Shown here piece by piece: positions 33,401-38,959 of a stretch of DNA of 64,000 nt. Both the position numbers and the translations under genes were made by a program. A model generated the notes under the pieces. The model made no database searches and had not been told where the DNA came from. It was given only the letters and a program-made list of their open reading frames with translations. How positions within the stretch are numbered: the first letter of the stretch is position 1; each line of letters begins with the position of its first letter. Location of the stretch: contig OY783205.1 of the NCBI GenBank assembly GCA_963678705.1, positions 15,190,001 to 15,254,000 of the forward strand, written 5' to 3'. The stretch comes from Panorpa germanica (Eukaryota > Arthropoda > Insecta > Mecoptera > Panorpidae).

Positions 33401-34734
33401 TTAAATATTTTGTATTTATTAAACGAAAAATATACATATGTTAATATATGAATATTTTTCGTTTGGATTGAAATTTGATTCGGATTTTTGGCGTCATACG
33501 TCACCACTCTCGGCCCACAGTGCGTCATAAGTAATCAAGGTTATTTATTCTTGTATACGTATTTTAAACTGAAACAAACTCCTCTCGCGTGTGAAGAAAT
33601 TGTCACTAGATACAGTTGATATCGTATGTTAGCTAAGGAAAACATCGTTGTACTTCCAATATTCAGTTCTTTAATAAGGTTGACAGCTATAAAAACAGTT
33701 GACTTGACAAACTCATGGTGTAAATATGCCATATCTGGACAAAAGGAGGCAGGTAGAGTAATGGCGTCAAAAATCTAGTATTGTTATATGACGTAATGAT
33801 TAAAAGGACTAGAATGACGTTTTTTGTTTTCAAAGTAAACAGACGTACTTTTGACAGTTGCTCCATGTAACAAAACATGAAAAATGCATTACGTGTAGAT
33901 TTTGATAATGTAGAATGACGTACACTGAATTGTATATATCTACAGCAATATATAAGAATTCATACATGGTGTACAACCCAATTGCAGGCATTCTTTGTCT
34001 TTTGAATAACGAAAACACAATTCCTTTTACAGAGGTTTCTCTTGTCTGCGTTAACAACCTCATCGTCCTATTGGCGCCGTTAGGAGCTCGATATTTCTAC
34101 TAAGGTAAATCTAACTATCCCTTTAGTTTTAAGTTAGTCTGTTTAAGAACAACGGGTTAGTTTAAGATTTGTAGGTTATGTAGCAAAACGTTTCGTTGCA
34201 AAATGGATAAACGTGTTTTGGAAATATAATTCTTAAGCGAATAAAAGCATTTATTCTAAGAAATTAACAACGCAAAACATTGCTACAATAAAATATATAT
34301 ACAAAATATAAGTTGGTTAATATTGAACGATCCCGAATTTTGTAAAAAATTCTCACAAAAAGTCCTCAGATGCGAAAATGACTACAATAATTTATATAGA
34401 ATGCATTTATATCTCATGAGAGCTGAAGAAAAATGGACATTGCGGTGAAAGTAACAGTTTGTAATTTCATTTCAGTCCAATTCAATTCATATATAGGGCC
34501 CATGAAGCTGAAAGAGTCGCAAAGACATTATAATGAGATAAGTTACGATTAATTTAGCCATTAGACTGAAACTATTATGCAAATGCAAATGGGAATCCCT
34601 CTCTTATAACCATGTAATAATCTTATAACTGCTTAAAAAGAAAGTGATTTAAATGTTTGTTTTTGTGTGTTTGTTCTAATAATATTATTTTTGTTTCAGT
34701 TTCTGGCAGATGTCATCCTCCAAATTATACGTAA
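1305..34734 (+). CDS. Microexon gene: 44 phase-1 exons, 32 of them 3 nt, encoding a small Cys/Trp-rich acidic protein (5' end missing)
   Basis: Seen: 44 units of acceptor AG, short exon, donor, almost all with GTAAGT or GTAAGA. Every internal exon length is divisible by three. Joined in order, phase 0 meets TAG at exon 9303 and again in exon 20817, and phase 2 meets TGA in the first exon; phase 1 stays open for 88 codons and ends at TAA in the terminal exon, followed by AATAAA. The product begins EYECADAWCLEWELCKD; its middle includes VCVCVGNLPTEAPG; it ends in an E-rich stretch and SISGRCHPPNYT. It has 7 Cys and 2 Trp and no membrane segment. Known: schistosome MEG genes and aphid bicycle genes are microexon genes for secreted proteins, but their microexons are mostly longer. 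Inferred: a secreted Cys-rich protein whose signal peptide lies upstream. No family recognised. The exon set may include a few false members and lack others. Confidence 0.72.
1878..1880 (+). CDS. Microexon m2, 3 nt
   Basis: tcattgcag|ATG|gtaaga. It completes TAT (Tyr) from the T of m1. In phase 1 this ATG is not a start codon. Confidence 0.72.
2486..3184 (-). mobile_element. Internally deleted mariner element
   Basis: TIRs of about 32 bp (left begins cgaggcgtgttttttaag; right ends cttaaaaaacatgcctcg) differ at two or three positions and lie inside a TA duplication at 2484-2485 and 3185-3186. The 699-bp element is about half the usual 1.3 kb. It lies in the intron between m2 and m3, antisense to the microexon gene. 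Confidence 0.9.
2585..3031 (-). pseudogene. Mariner transposase with catalytic core deleted, frame kept
   Basis: A 148-codon ORF. Residues about 5-75 form the mariner N-terminal helix-turn-helix (VIRFLSAKGVKPIDIHREIC, then MVRKWVRAFKDGRTNV, then DEERSGRPS). A second HTH region follows to about residue 115. It then jumps in frame to the mariner C-terminus (FYEEGIQKLVPRYDKCLN, ending NYVEK). The whole DD34D catalytic domain is absent, so it cannot transpose alone; the DNA-binding part is intact. The start may be the MPP at residue 4. Confidence 0.88.
3816..3878. repeat. (TA)n microsatellite
   Basis: About 31 TA units. The upstream flank (agtatgtactgtcatgttta) recurs with changes at about 4607, so the microsatellite sits in a locally duplicated segment. 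Confidence 0.95.
4110..4112 (+). CDS. Microexon m3, 3 nt
   Basis: gtgaacag|AAT|gtaagg, after an AT-rich pyrimidine stretch. It completes GAA (Glu). The preceding intron carries the mariner copy at 2486-3184 and a TA microsatellite. Confidence 0.6.
5327..5329 (+). CDS. Microexon m4, 3 nt
   Basis: ccatgcag|GCG|gtaaga, with upstream tract cgacattctcc. It completes TGC (Cys). Confidence 0.72.
5457..5693 (+). mobile_element. Short Helitron-like copy of the 24.8-32.3 kb family
   Basis: Begins tattataatattccaag and ends with the family hairpin gacgtcgcttgcgat and CTAG at 5690-5693 followed by T. The middle is mostly deleted relative to the 0.8-kb units. Its gtaagt at 5481 is family sequence, not a donor of the gene. 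Confidence 0.6.
5956..5958 (+). CDS. Microexon m5, 3 nt
   Basis: ttgttcag|CTG|gtaagt, with upstream tattgtgttg. It completes GCT (Ala). Confidence 0.72.
7260..7262 (+). CDS. Microexon m6, 3 nt
   Basis: atttattag|ATG|gtaagt after a long tract (tttcttgttttc). It completes GAT (Asp). Confidence 0.75.
7649..7651 (+). CDS. Candidate microexon, 3 nt (AAC)
   Basis: aaaatcag|AAC|gtaggt. The pyrimidine tract is poor and the donor moderate. If used it would replace one Ala codon by Glu-Pro. Not counted among the 44. Confidence 0.25.
7735..7737 (+). CDS. Microexon m7, 3 nt
   Basis: ttcaacag|CTT|gtaagt after attttttcat. It completes GCT (Ala). Confidence 0.75.
8208..8210 (+). CDS. Microexon m8, 3 nt
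   Basis: tctactcag|GGT|gtaagt after accccttatg. It completes TGG (Trp). Confidence 0.76.
9115..9117 (+). CDS. Microexon m9, 3 nt
   Basis: tatttaaag|GCT|gtaagt. The donor is perfect; the AAG acceptor is weaker than most. It completes TGC (Cys). Confidence 0.6.
9303..9305 (+). CDS. Microexon m10, 3 nt (TAG, read out of phase)
   Basis: attgagcag|TAG|gtaagt. The trinucleotide would be a stop in phase 0 but in phase 1 it completes TTA (Leu). An alternative parse is a zero-length recursive site, AG|gtaagt, which would leave the frame unchanged and drop one residue. Confidence 0.62.
   Translation, partial: 
9868..9870 (+). CDS. Microexon m11, 3 nt
   Basis: tgtaatag|AAT|gtgagt after cctgtgcctc. 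It completes GAA (Glu). Confidence 0.66.
9989..9991 (+). CDS. Microexon m12, 3 nt
   Basis: acggacag|GGG|gtgaga. The intron before it is 118 nt. It completes TGG (Trp). Confidence 0.6.
10716..10718 (+). CDS. Microexon m13, 3 nt
   Basis: tactacag|AGC|gtaagt after attgttggct. It completes GAG (Glu). Confidence 0.74.
10927..10929 (+). CDS. Microexon m14, 3 nt
   Basis: ctgtaaag|TAT|gtaagt after a very long pyrimidine tract (tttttttttctttct). It completes CTA (Leu). Confidence 0.74.
11069..11071 (+). CDS. Microexon m15, 3 nt
   Basis: taattatag|GCA|gtaagt. It completes TGC (Cys). Confidence 0.7.
11515..11895 (-). pseudogene. Decayed mariner transposase, C-terminal part
   Basis: On the minus strand, with frameshifts and stops, I read TSALTTSQLDTVKSVHYLAL, then SPYSPDLAT, DFYLYPLLKRYFKGTQFTSD and ELFSDGMKKPVTRWNKYV. 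The YSPDLxxxDFxLxPxLK block holds the last catalytic Asp of mariner. No ORF remains and no ends were found. Confidence 0.7.
11940..12370 (+). pseudogene. Probable R1-like LINE 3' remnant
   Basis: Purine-rich sequence with fragments resembling the C-terminal zinc region of R1-like ORF2 proteins (ERR, then a YWVDREG-like block and CRVCKAEV) in broken frames. The minus-strand 181-codon ORF here is a shadow made by the purine bias and the adjacent TA repeat. Confidence 0.35.
12376..12427. repeat. (TA)n microsatellite
   Basis: About 26 TA units next to the LINE remnant, possibly grown from its tail. Confidence 0.9.
12734..12736 (+). CDS. Microexon m16, 3 nt
   Basis: ttgccacag|AGG|gtaagt after aatatttg. 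It completes AAG (Lys). Confidence 0.75.
13616..13618 (+). CDS. Microexon m17, 3 nt
   Basis: aatgcacag|ATG|gtaaga after a region rich in ttcc and actac. It completes GAT (Asp). Confidence 0.7.
14092..14094 (+). CDS. Microexon m18, 3 nt
   Basis: ttgcatag|CCG|gtaagt. It completes GCC (Ala). The following intron is only 81 nt. Confidence 0.72.
14176..14178 (+). CDS. Microexon m19, 3 nt
   Basis: tttttgcag|AAA|gtaaga. It completes GAA (Glu). Confidence 0.74.
15098..15100 (+). CDS. Microexon m20, 3 nt
   Basis: ttcttaag|TGG|gtaaga after tttcttaaattg. It completes ATG (internal Met). The following intron is 87 nt. Confidence 0.68.
15188..15196 (+). CDS. Microexon m21, 9 nt
   Basis: Acceptor attcttaaacag, donor gtaagt. 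Completes and encodes GTC GCA ACA (Val-Ala-Thr), leaving T. Confidence 0.72.
15361..15372 (+). CDS. Microexon m22, 12 nt
   Basis: Acceptor atggacacag, donor gtaagt preceded by AAG. Encodes TAC AAA CCC GAA (Tyr-Lys-Pro-Glu), leaving G. Confidence 0.7.
15971..15979 (+). CDS. Microexon m23, 9 nt
   Basis: Acceptor actcatacag, donor gtaagt. Encodes GCC AAA AGG (Ala-Lys-Arg), leaving G. Confidence 0.7.
16250..16790 (+). pseudogene. Decayed mariner transposase, central part
   Basis: Broken frames read VVIINET then IHLEQN (the mariner VDETWIH block), KVMATI, FFEERKLNHG and FLGHEYIF (equivalent to VLFHQDNA). Several stops and frameshifts are present. It lies in the intron after m23. Confidence 0.65.
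17127..17132 (+). CDS. Microexon m24, 6 nt, duplicated block copy 1
   Basis: cgagtag|AGGACG|gtaagt. Encodes GAG GAC (Glu-Asp), leaving G. Flanks from about 17085 to 17145 recur at 17325-17386 and, more diverged, near 17.86 and 18.34 kb. Reading the acceptor at the earlier GAG would add TAG, which the other copies do not favour. Confidence 0.68.
17368..17373 (+). CDS. Microexon m25, 6 nt, duplicated block copy 2
   Basis: cgagtag|CGACCG|gtaagt. Encodes GCG ACC (Ala-Thr), leaving G. Its flanks are nearly the same as those of m24, including aattcaaatgtttgttt upstream and gtaagtaaactaaaa downstream. Confidence 0.68.
17859..17864 (+). CDS. Candidate decaying microexon, 6 nt, duplicated block copy 3
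   Basis: cgagtag|AAGAGC|gtattt. The acceptor side (attacgcgagtag) matches m24 and m25, but the donor has lost the consensus. It would add Glu-Glu in frame. Probably skipped or dying; not counted among the 44. Confidence 0.3.
18085..18087 (+). CDS. Candidate microexon, 3 nt (weak donor)
   Basis: gctttaag|CAA|gtaaac. The donor lacks the +5 G. It keeps the frame if used. Not counted among the 44. Confidence 0.2.
18343..18348 (+). CDS. Microexon m26, 6 nt, duplicated block copy 4
   Basis: gaaaacag|CGAAAG|gtaaga. Encodes GCG AAA (Ala-Lys), leaving G. The upstream attacgcga and downstream gtaagaaaactaaaa mark it as a diverged copy of the m24/m25 block. Confidence 0.68.
18577..18579 (+). CDS. Microexon m27, 3 nt
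   Basis: tcctccag|TAT|gtaagt after gtttttattgtcatt; among the strongest sites in the gene. It completes GTA (Val). Confidence 0.78.
18726..18728 (+). CDS. Microexon m28, 3 nt
   Basis: tcaaacag|GCG|gtaaat. The donor is weak at +5. It completes TGC (Cys). Confidence 0.5.
18729..20730 (+). other. 2.0-kb intron between m28 and m29
   Basis: Contains a short (GATTT)n run at 19193-19214, unassigned AT-rich sequence and a LINE remnant at 20160-20400. No convincing microexon was found here. Confidence 0.5.
20160..20400 (+). pseudogene. R1-like LINE 3' remnant
   Basis: Reads, with stops, RMDNEE, KEMQECT, CVVEKETLDHM and KCYFRIDRENRE. This resembles the Cys-His segment near the end of R1-type ORF2 proteins (RCRMCxxExETxxHM). 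Confidence 0.4.
20731..20733 (+). CDS. Microexon m29, 3 nt
   Basis: tgtgcgcag|TTT|gtgagt after tttccatcct. It completes GTT (Val). The next intron is 83 nt. Confidence 0.68.
20817..20822 (+). CDS. Microexon m30, 6 nt, GC donor
   Basis: atgtgtag|GCGTAG|gcaagt. AG|GCAAGT is the usual form of a GC-AG intron donor. Encodes TGC GTA (Cys-Val), leaving G; the TAG is out of phase. Confidence 0.55.
   Translation, partial: A
20903..20954 (+). CDS. Candidate acidic alternative terminal exon
   Basis: The acceptor tgagcctttcag is strong. Read in phase 1 from m30 it gives EERAEEEVKGAIAPDLI and then TAG at 20952-20954. The stop overlaps a possible donor (A|gtaaga), but splicing there leaves 52 nt, not a multiple of three, and the next codon would be a stop with any nearby downstream exon beginning in A or G. 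The composition recalls the E-rich exon at 33330. It may end a short isoform. No clear AATAAA follows within 230 nt. Confidence 0.35.
21103..21105 (+). CDS. Candidate microexon, 3 nt (weak donor)
   Basis: tacaacag|ACG|gtgtgt after gactttccatta. Good acceptor, poor donor. It would add Asp in frame. Confidence 0.3.
21553..21555 (+). CDS. Microexon m31, 3 nt
   Basis: taaatgcag|GCA|gtaagt after a long T-rich tract (cttttttttct). It completes GGC (Gly). Confidence 0.78.
21667..21669 (+). CDS. Microexon m32, 3 nt
   Basis: taaaaaag|ATT|gtaagt. The donor is perfect; the acceptor is poor in pyrimidines. It completes AAT (Asn). Confidence 0.48.
22078..22080 (+). CDS. Microexon m33, 3 nt
   Basis: taccatag|TAC|gtaagt after atcgatttg. 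It completes TTA (Leu). Confidence 0.7.
22200..22790 (-). pseudogene. R1-like LINE 3' remnant
   Basis: On the minus strand it is purine-rich and reads MMARFRLGNE, RDRRY and GVEEE in broken frames. This is the usual start of the C-terminal region of R1-like ORF2 proteins. It lies in the intron between m33 and m34. Confidence 0.45.
22876..22878 (+). CDS. Microexon m34, 3 nt
   Basis: tctttacag|CAA|gtaagt after ttctcgttgtcttggg; both sites are strong. It completes CCA (Pro). Confidence 0.78.
23379..23396 (+). CDS. Microexon m35, 18 nt
   Basis: Acceptor gcttatgtag after tttgtttattt, donor gtaaga. Encodes ACG GAA GCA CCA GGA GAA (Thr-Glu-Ala-Pro-Gly-Glu), leaving C. Confidence 0.72.
23776..23799 (+). 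CDS. Candidate microexon, 24 nt
   Basis: Acceptor tcccttaaaag, donor gtaagt. In phase it would add LVVLCKSFS (replacing the Arg at this junction) and an eighth Cys. Chance is likelier for a longer candidate, so it is not counted among the 44. Confidence 0.25.
23996..23998 (+). CDS. Microexon m36, 3 nt
   Basis: acattacag|GTA|gtaagt after ttctaattggtttc. It completes CGT (Arg). Confidence 0.74.
24598..24609 (+). CDS. Microexon m37, 12 nt
   Basis: Acceptor tgtttcccatag, donor gtaagt after GAG. Encodes AAA AGG GAT GGA (Lys-Arg-Asp-Gly), leaving G. A KRKR-like basic stretch arises with m36. Confidence 0.76.
24729..24731 (+). CDS. Microexon m38, 3 nt
   Basis: tattttcag|TTT|gtaagt. It completes GTT (Val). 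The following 7.8-kb intron contains the Helitron-like array. Confidence 0.76.
24916..27329 (+). repeat. 2.41-kb tandem duplication, copy 1
   Basis: Begins atctacttattataatgttc. The next copy begins at 27330, an offset of 2414 bp, and is nearly identical over its whole length, including G-runs that differ slightly in length. A 71-bp piece of the start is also repeated just upstream at 24845. Confidence 0.85.
27330..29743 (+). repeat. 2.41-kb tandem duplication, copy 2
   Basis: Near-identical to copy 1, with single-base changes and G-run and A-run length differences, so the duplication is recent compared with the diverged 0.8-kb units beyond it. Confidence 0.85.
32489..32491 (+). CDS. Microexon m39, 3 nt
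   Basis: ttaaacag|TTG|gtgaga after tttaattttaat. It completes TTT (Phe). Leaving it out would join m38 to m40 as TGA, so the frame independently requires an exon here. Confidence 0.66.
32934..32936 (+). CDS. Microexon m40, 3 nt
   Basis: ccaaaaag|GAT|gtaagt after ttccatcatatttta. It completes GGA (Gly). Confidence 0.62.
33128..33130 (+). CDS. Microexon m41, 3 nt (GTTAGT donor)
   Basis: gtgaaacag|GTG|gttagt. It completes TGT (Cys). Leaving it out would join m40 to m42 as TAA, so the frame requires an exon between them. The following intron is 76 nt, the shortest in the model. Confidence 0.58.
33207..33209 (+). CDS. Microexon m42, 3 nt
   Basis: cacactcag|AAA|gtaagt after tttcatct. It completes GAA (Glu). 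Confidence 0.74.
33330..33377 (+). CDS. Exon m43, 48 nt, E-rich
   Basis: Acceptor actaaattcag, donor gtaagt. In phase 1 it encodes NYPVPKEEEEETTGSS, leaving A. The GAA run gives five Glu in a row. Confidence 0.78.
34033..34104 (+). CDS. Candidate alternative 3' exon, 72 nt, hydrophobic
   Basis: Acceptor ccttttacag, donor AAG|gtaaat, 72 nt. In phase 1 after m43 it reads KVSLVCVNNLIVLLAPLG, then ARYFY and TAA at 34101-34103. It would replace the secreted-looking tail with a membrane-like segment. It could equally be chance. Confidence 0.28.
34700..34734 (+). CDS. Terminal coding exon m44
   Basis: The acceptor is excellent (attatttttgtttcag). With the A of m43 it reads ISGRCHPPNYT and TAA at 34732-34734. 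An AATAAA follows 120 nt later. In phase 0 the same exon is open for about 40 codons with a hydrophobic stretch, but that frame has stops in m10 and m30. Confidence 0.75.
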
Positions 34735-34880
34735 TACCCAGGGAGATTGCAATTGTTCATATTTATACATTGTCGTAATTATTTTGGATTCACTTTTCGA
34801 AAATGTTTTTGTAAATTCTTAAATTCTAAATTGATAATGTAACAGTTGATTTTTAAATAAAATTTATTTAAAAATCATTT
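34735..34880 (+). other. 3' UTR of the microexon gene
   Basis: AT-rich sequence between the TAA of the terminal exon and the poly(A) signal, with no further in-phase coding potential. Confidence 0.55.
34856..34861 (+). terminator. Poly(A) signal AATAAA
   Basis: Canonical hexamer 121 nt past the TAA, followed by T-rich sequence (attttactttttg). Confidence 0.6.
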
Positions 34881-36405
34881 TACTTTTTGTATTCTTATTT
34901 GCTAAATATTATTTAAGGACAGAACCTGTTTTTTTTTTTGGCTTTTTAAGTATTGTTACGTTTTATTTAACAAATATTTAGTATTTAGAATGTAATTAAT
35001 TTTTTTAATTCTGGTGATATATTTAGAAAACTTCAGTTCGTTTAGTCTCATGAATTTGTCTTCTCGGTGCAGTACTTCGTAAATTTCTTCAGAGGTTAGC
35101 CATAGAGTAAGATGTCTATTGCGCTGATCAGGTTTACTAAATTTGCGATTTGATTTGCTACAAAGGTGTGTGTGCCTACAAGTGTGTGTGCCTACAAGTG
35201 TGTGTGGTGTTGCAAGATGACATTTGGAGCATTTATCACTTAAGCGGCATCTGTTATTTTACGCTCATTTAGTGTTCTAAATATTATAGTTTGTAGTGGT
35301 TTGTATAGGCCTGTAATAGAAATTGAGACAACACTGGTTGACCTGTATTTCTGCTTTATGTCCTAAAGTAAGATTTTCCAAGGCATTCTGAATATCAGTA
35401 ATATTTGATGCAAGTTATTTATTGGAAGCTATAATTTCCTTAGCTTGTACGATCTTTATGGTTCATGGCAAGAGACATGCTGAGGTTCTGCAGATTCTTC
35501 AATTCCAATCGTAGTAGTTTCACTAAAAAACAAAGGGTTTTCATCTTACCTTAGGTTAACTTGTGTTTCTAAATAGAATAGCTGTTGCTTAACATGACTT
35601 CTAACGGTAACGTGCAGAGTCTATCTATTAATCTATTAGAGTTGTTGATTTAGGTTTTTCTTTTTAAGAAATATGTTAACTTGAATCATTTTTCTTGAAC
35701 AGAAAAAAAAATTTAATTGAAAAAATGGGAATTCAAATATTGTCGCCAGTTCAAAGACTTCTTAATAGGCGTTAAAATGGCAAACTTTATTACCTTATTG
35801 TTTTAGAGTCATGACTTAATTAAAGATAAAATAAAATTAAAAAATTACTGCGCATAAAGTACTTATAAGTCTTGTTATATAGATCAATAATTTAAAATCA
35901 TTCGCAAATTATATTATTATTTTCTTAACACCAAGCGCATCATTAGGTAGGTAGCAACCGCCATGCCCCGATATCCGCGAAAGGTCTCCAAAACAGGGGT
36001 TGAAAAATAAGTTGATGAAATGAAAAATGAAATCGATAATTTTCATTACCTTATTAAAGTTCATGATTTAAATGCTTGTTTCAATTGTCTATAATGAATA
36101 GAATGCATAAATCGAATATCTTATTGCTTTATTGAGAATAAATTTATGAAGTGTGCGGGAGGAGGATTGCACGTTATCAATACGAACGTCTCGTGACATG
36201 TTGCTATTCCATCAGCTGTATTGTAATTTACTGTATTTATGAACAACGGAACGAGTAAAACGGTTTCTACTACCGGATAAGTCATTTGTTTTTCTTGCAA
36301 TAAACTTCCTTTCCATGTATGAAAAATTAAATGCACTTAAAAAATATTTAAATAGTTTCTATTATTTAAATAATTTATTATGAATTATTAAAAAAGTGTT
36401 AGATA
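34881..36405. other. Intergenic AT-rich stretch
   Basis: No gene recognised. A short tandem repeat, tgtgtgtgcctacaag twice, lies at about 35168-35205. Confidence 0.5.
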
Positions 36406-38330
36406 TTGATTTTAAAAAATAAAATGGAAAATAGTAATAGCAAAAGTACTTTGAGTGTGGACTTTGTGACATATAAAATGACATTTACAATTACATTATG
36501 GCAATTCAGATCAAAAAACGTGGTCGTGGTAAAAATTAGTGACCATTTACTGATTGATGATATTATTGAGGTGACCAGTGGGAGATATAATTATAAAGGT
36601 ACGGATGACAATATGTATAGTGTTTTCATAGAAAGAGCGGAGAAATTTAGAGTACGAATGGACAATACTGAATATGAAATTAAGGCTAACAATTTAAAAT
36701 GCATTGCAAGGCATTCCATACCATATGGTTATTAGCATCAAGAAAGAAACATGGGGTAAGGATATGCCCTTCCCAATCTTTAATGAAACAATGTAGATAA
36801 AAATGATATTAAAGAAAGAAATTCCTTGTTATATGGCAATGATTGGCAGAAAGGTTTGTGTTAGTTATGCTAGCCAAAAGAAAACTTGTAGATTCTGTAA
36901 TAAGGAAGATCATTTAGGACAAGATGAAAATATGCAATGGAATTAATGTTAATGGTACCACACGTAGCTATGCAGTCATGCATGTCAAAACGGTAACTGA
37001 TTGTGTTATTCCAACTGAATCAAAGAATGAAGAATTAAGTTTTGTCAATAATACTATTCCACCTTGAATGGCAAAGAGTACGCAAAATGGAACAATAGCA
37101 AACAGTGCGACTAAAATCATGTCAATAGCTATTAATGATGATTCTATTGAGATTGTTAAAAATAATGAGATGTTGTCCAAAATTCCTATAGCACACAACG
37201 AATATAAGAGAAAAATTGTAGAATCATCATCAAATGAAGGTACTTTAGCTAATTCTGAGATTGAAGAAGATTGCTCAGATAATTCCACAGCATTCAAAAT
37301 GGAATGGAGATAAAGAAAGATATAAAAAATAGCAAACGAGAAACAATTGAAAATGATATGAAAAGCAGTTGGTGGAAAAGATAAAACAATTTAGTTAATA
37401 ACCTTATCTCTTCAATATATTATTAATATGGAACTAAGAATATTTGCAAGATTTAACAGCAATGGATTATCCTTTCTAACATCTAAAATTATGCTGAAAT
37501 AATTTATTATAAACCACGATTTGGACATAATTTTATTACAAGAAGTTAATATAGAAAATTTAAGTTCCTTCAAACCATATTCCTACATTTCAAACATTGA
37601 CATACATAATAGAGGAACTTCTCTTTTGTTAAGGCCGAGGATAGAAACTACAGATACCATATGTGAAGAAGATGGACGTATCCTATCGGTAACTATTGAA
37701 GTTCATAGATTAGTTAATATATTTAATTTTTCTGAATCCAAATTTAGACAACAACGCATAAAGCTTGCAAATAAAACTATTGCCAAACATATAAACTTTA
37801 GACTACCTCTAATCATTGCTGGCGATTTCAACTGTGTGCTGAACCAGAGAGCCCAACTTGGGAATCTAAACTTCTGTAATCGGATTAAATAGGTTAATAA
37901 CTGAAAGAGCTCTATCAGATATATGAATCCTCAACAGGGCTTCACTTACTTTAGGGGTTCGAACATAGTACCCCTAACGTCAAGACTGAATAGAGTTTAC
38001 ATTTCTGAAGATTTCAAACCATCTATCCACAAATTCTTAGTTGTATCCAATGTGATGATATGCAAATGAAAACTGATACAAGGTTTTTTATATTTGGCCG
38101 CATTTATTGGAAATTGAATGCGAAATTAATCTTAAATGAACCCAAAGAACCTATTATGATGAGCCCAATGAACGTTTTCTAAGAAATAATGCTAAAAACA
38201 GAACCCAATGTAAATGATATCAGTGAATAAATAGATTTCGAAGTGAAAAAAAAAACTACCTAGGAACAATAACATCTAATAAAGTTTAATAATAATAATA
38301 AACTAAGGGCTTTAGAATTAACAAAAAAAT
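36406..38330 (+). pseudogene. Decayed non-LTR retrotransposon: gag-like and endonuclease remnants
   Basis: A 109-codon ORF (36406-36735) and following frames give a gag-like part with a zinc knuckle fragment (SYASQKKTCRFCNKEDHLGQ). The ORF at 37521-37892 is the N-terminal half of an AP endonuclease: ILLQEVN, NRGTSLLLRPRIE, DGRILSVTIEVH and LPLIIAGDFNCVLN. Frameshifted continuation follows (SRLDRVYIS-like). No RT was recognised before 38330. Confidence 0.7.
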
Positions 38331-38639
38331 AATAGGTTTCTATTTACAATTTACAATCGATGAGATAGATGTACACATTTAAATTGTCTCAAAATTGAAC
38401 ATGGCTGTGCAGGTGCGAATTACGCTGTGGACGCAATCAGCAGATGACTGGAGACCTTACATATTTCAAACAAAGACACCTAATAGATAAAATTACACAA
38501 CCCAAGGCACCAATACACAAAATATCTGTCACTCAGTCTCATTCTAAAGTGATAGTTACAATATTTGGGAAATTGAAAACAGCAGTATTTACTTTTATAT
38601 ATTTTAATTTTAATGTACAAAAAATATTGCGTTATTTAA
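38331..38639. other. Unassigned stretch between LINE remnants
   Basis: AT-rich, no protein motif recognised; it may be further decay of the surrounding LINE. Confidence 0.4.
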
Positions 38640-38959
38640 ATGAATATTAGGAAAAGTGTTATCACTTATCTCGAGACTGAGGGTAGACCATACAGGGGCA
38701 TTAGCACATCTTAAAAGAAATCACTTGGTGCAAGCTTATATGTGCAATTGTGGAGAAGGGGTAGATGCAGAACATTTGATCTTCAAATGTACAGAAATGG
38801 AGGCCTGCAGAAACAATTTGTACAAGGTTTGGTAAAAAGTGAGGGGTGTTGCCAACGAGTATGCAGGAACTACTGAGATATACGAGGTGGCCAGTGTGCT
38901 TAGTGATAGACAGGATATGGCATATAGCGTTTTTAAAAGTTTAGGTAGTAATATTAAAT
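38640..38959 (+). pseudogene. LINE ORF2 C-terminal remnant
   Basis: Reads LISRLRVDHTGALAHLKRN, YMCNCGEGVDAEHLIFKC and TEMEACRNNLYKVW. This is the C-terminal Cys-His region after RNase H in I- and R1-type elements. It is cut by the insertion of the full-length LINE at 38972. Confidence 0.7.

Noticed and set aside
34700-34822. Phase-0 reading of the terminal exon (about 40 codons, hydrophobic)
   Set aside because: Phase 0 has stops in m10 and m30, and phase 1 is the only frame open through all exons.
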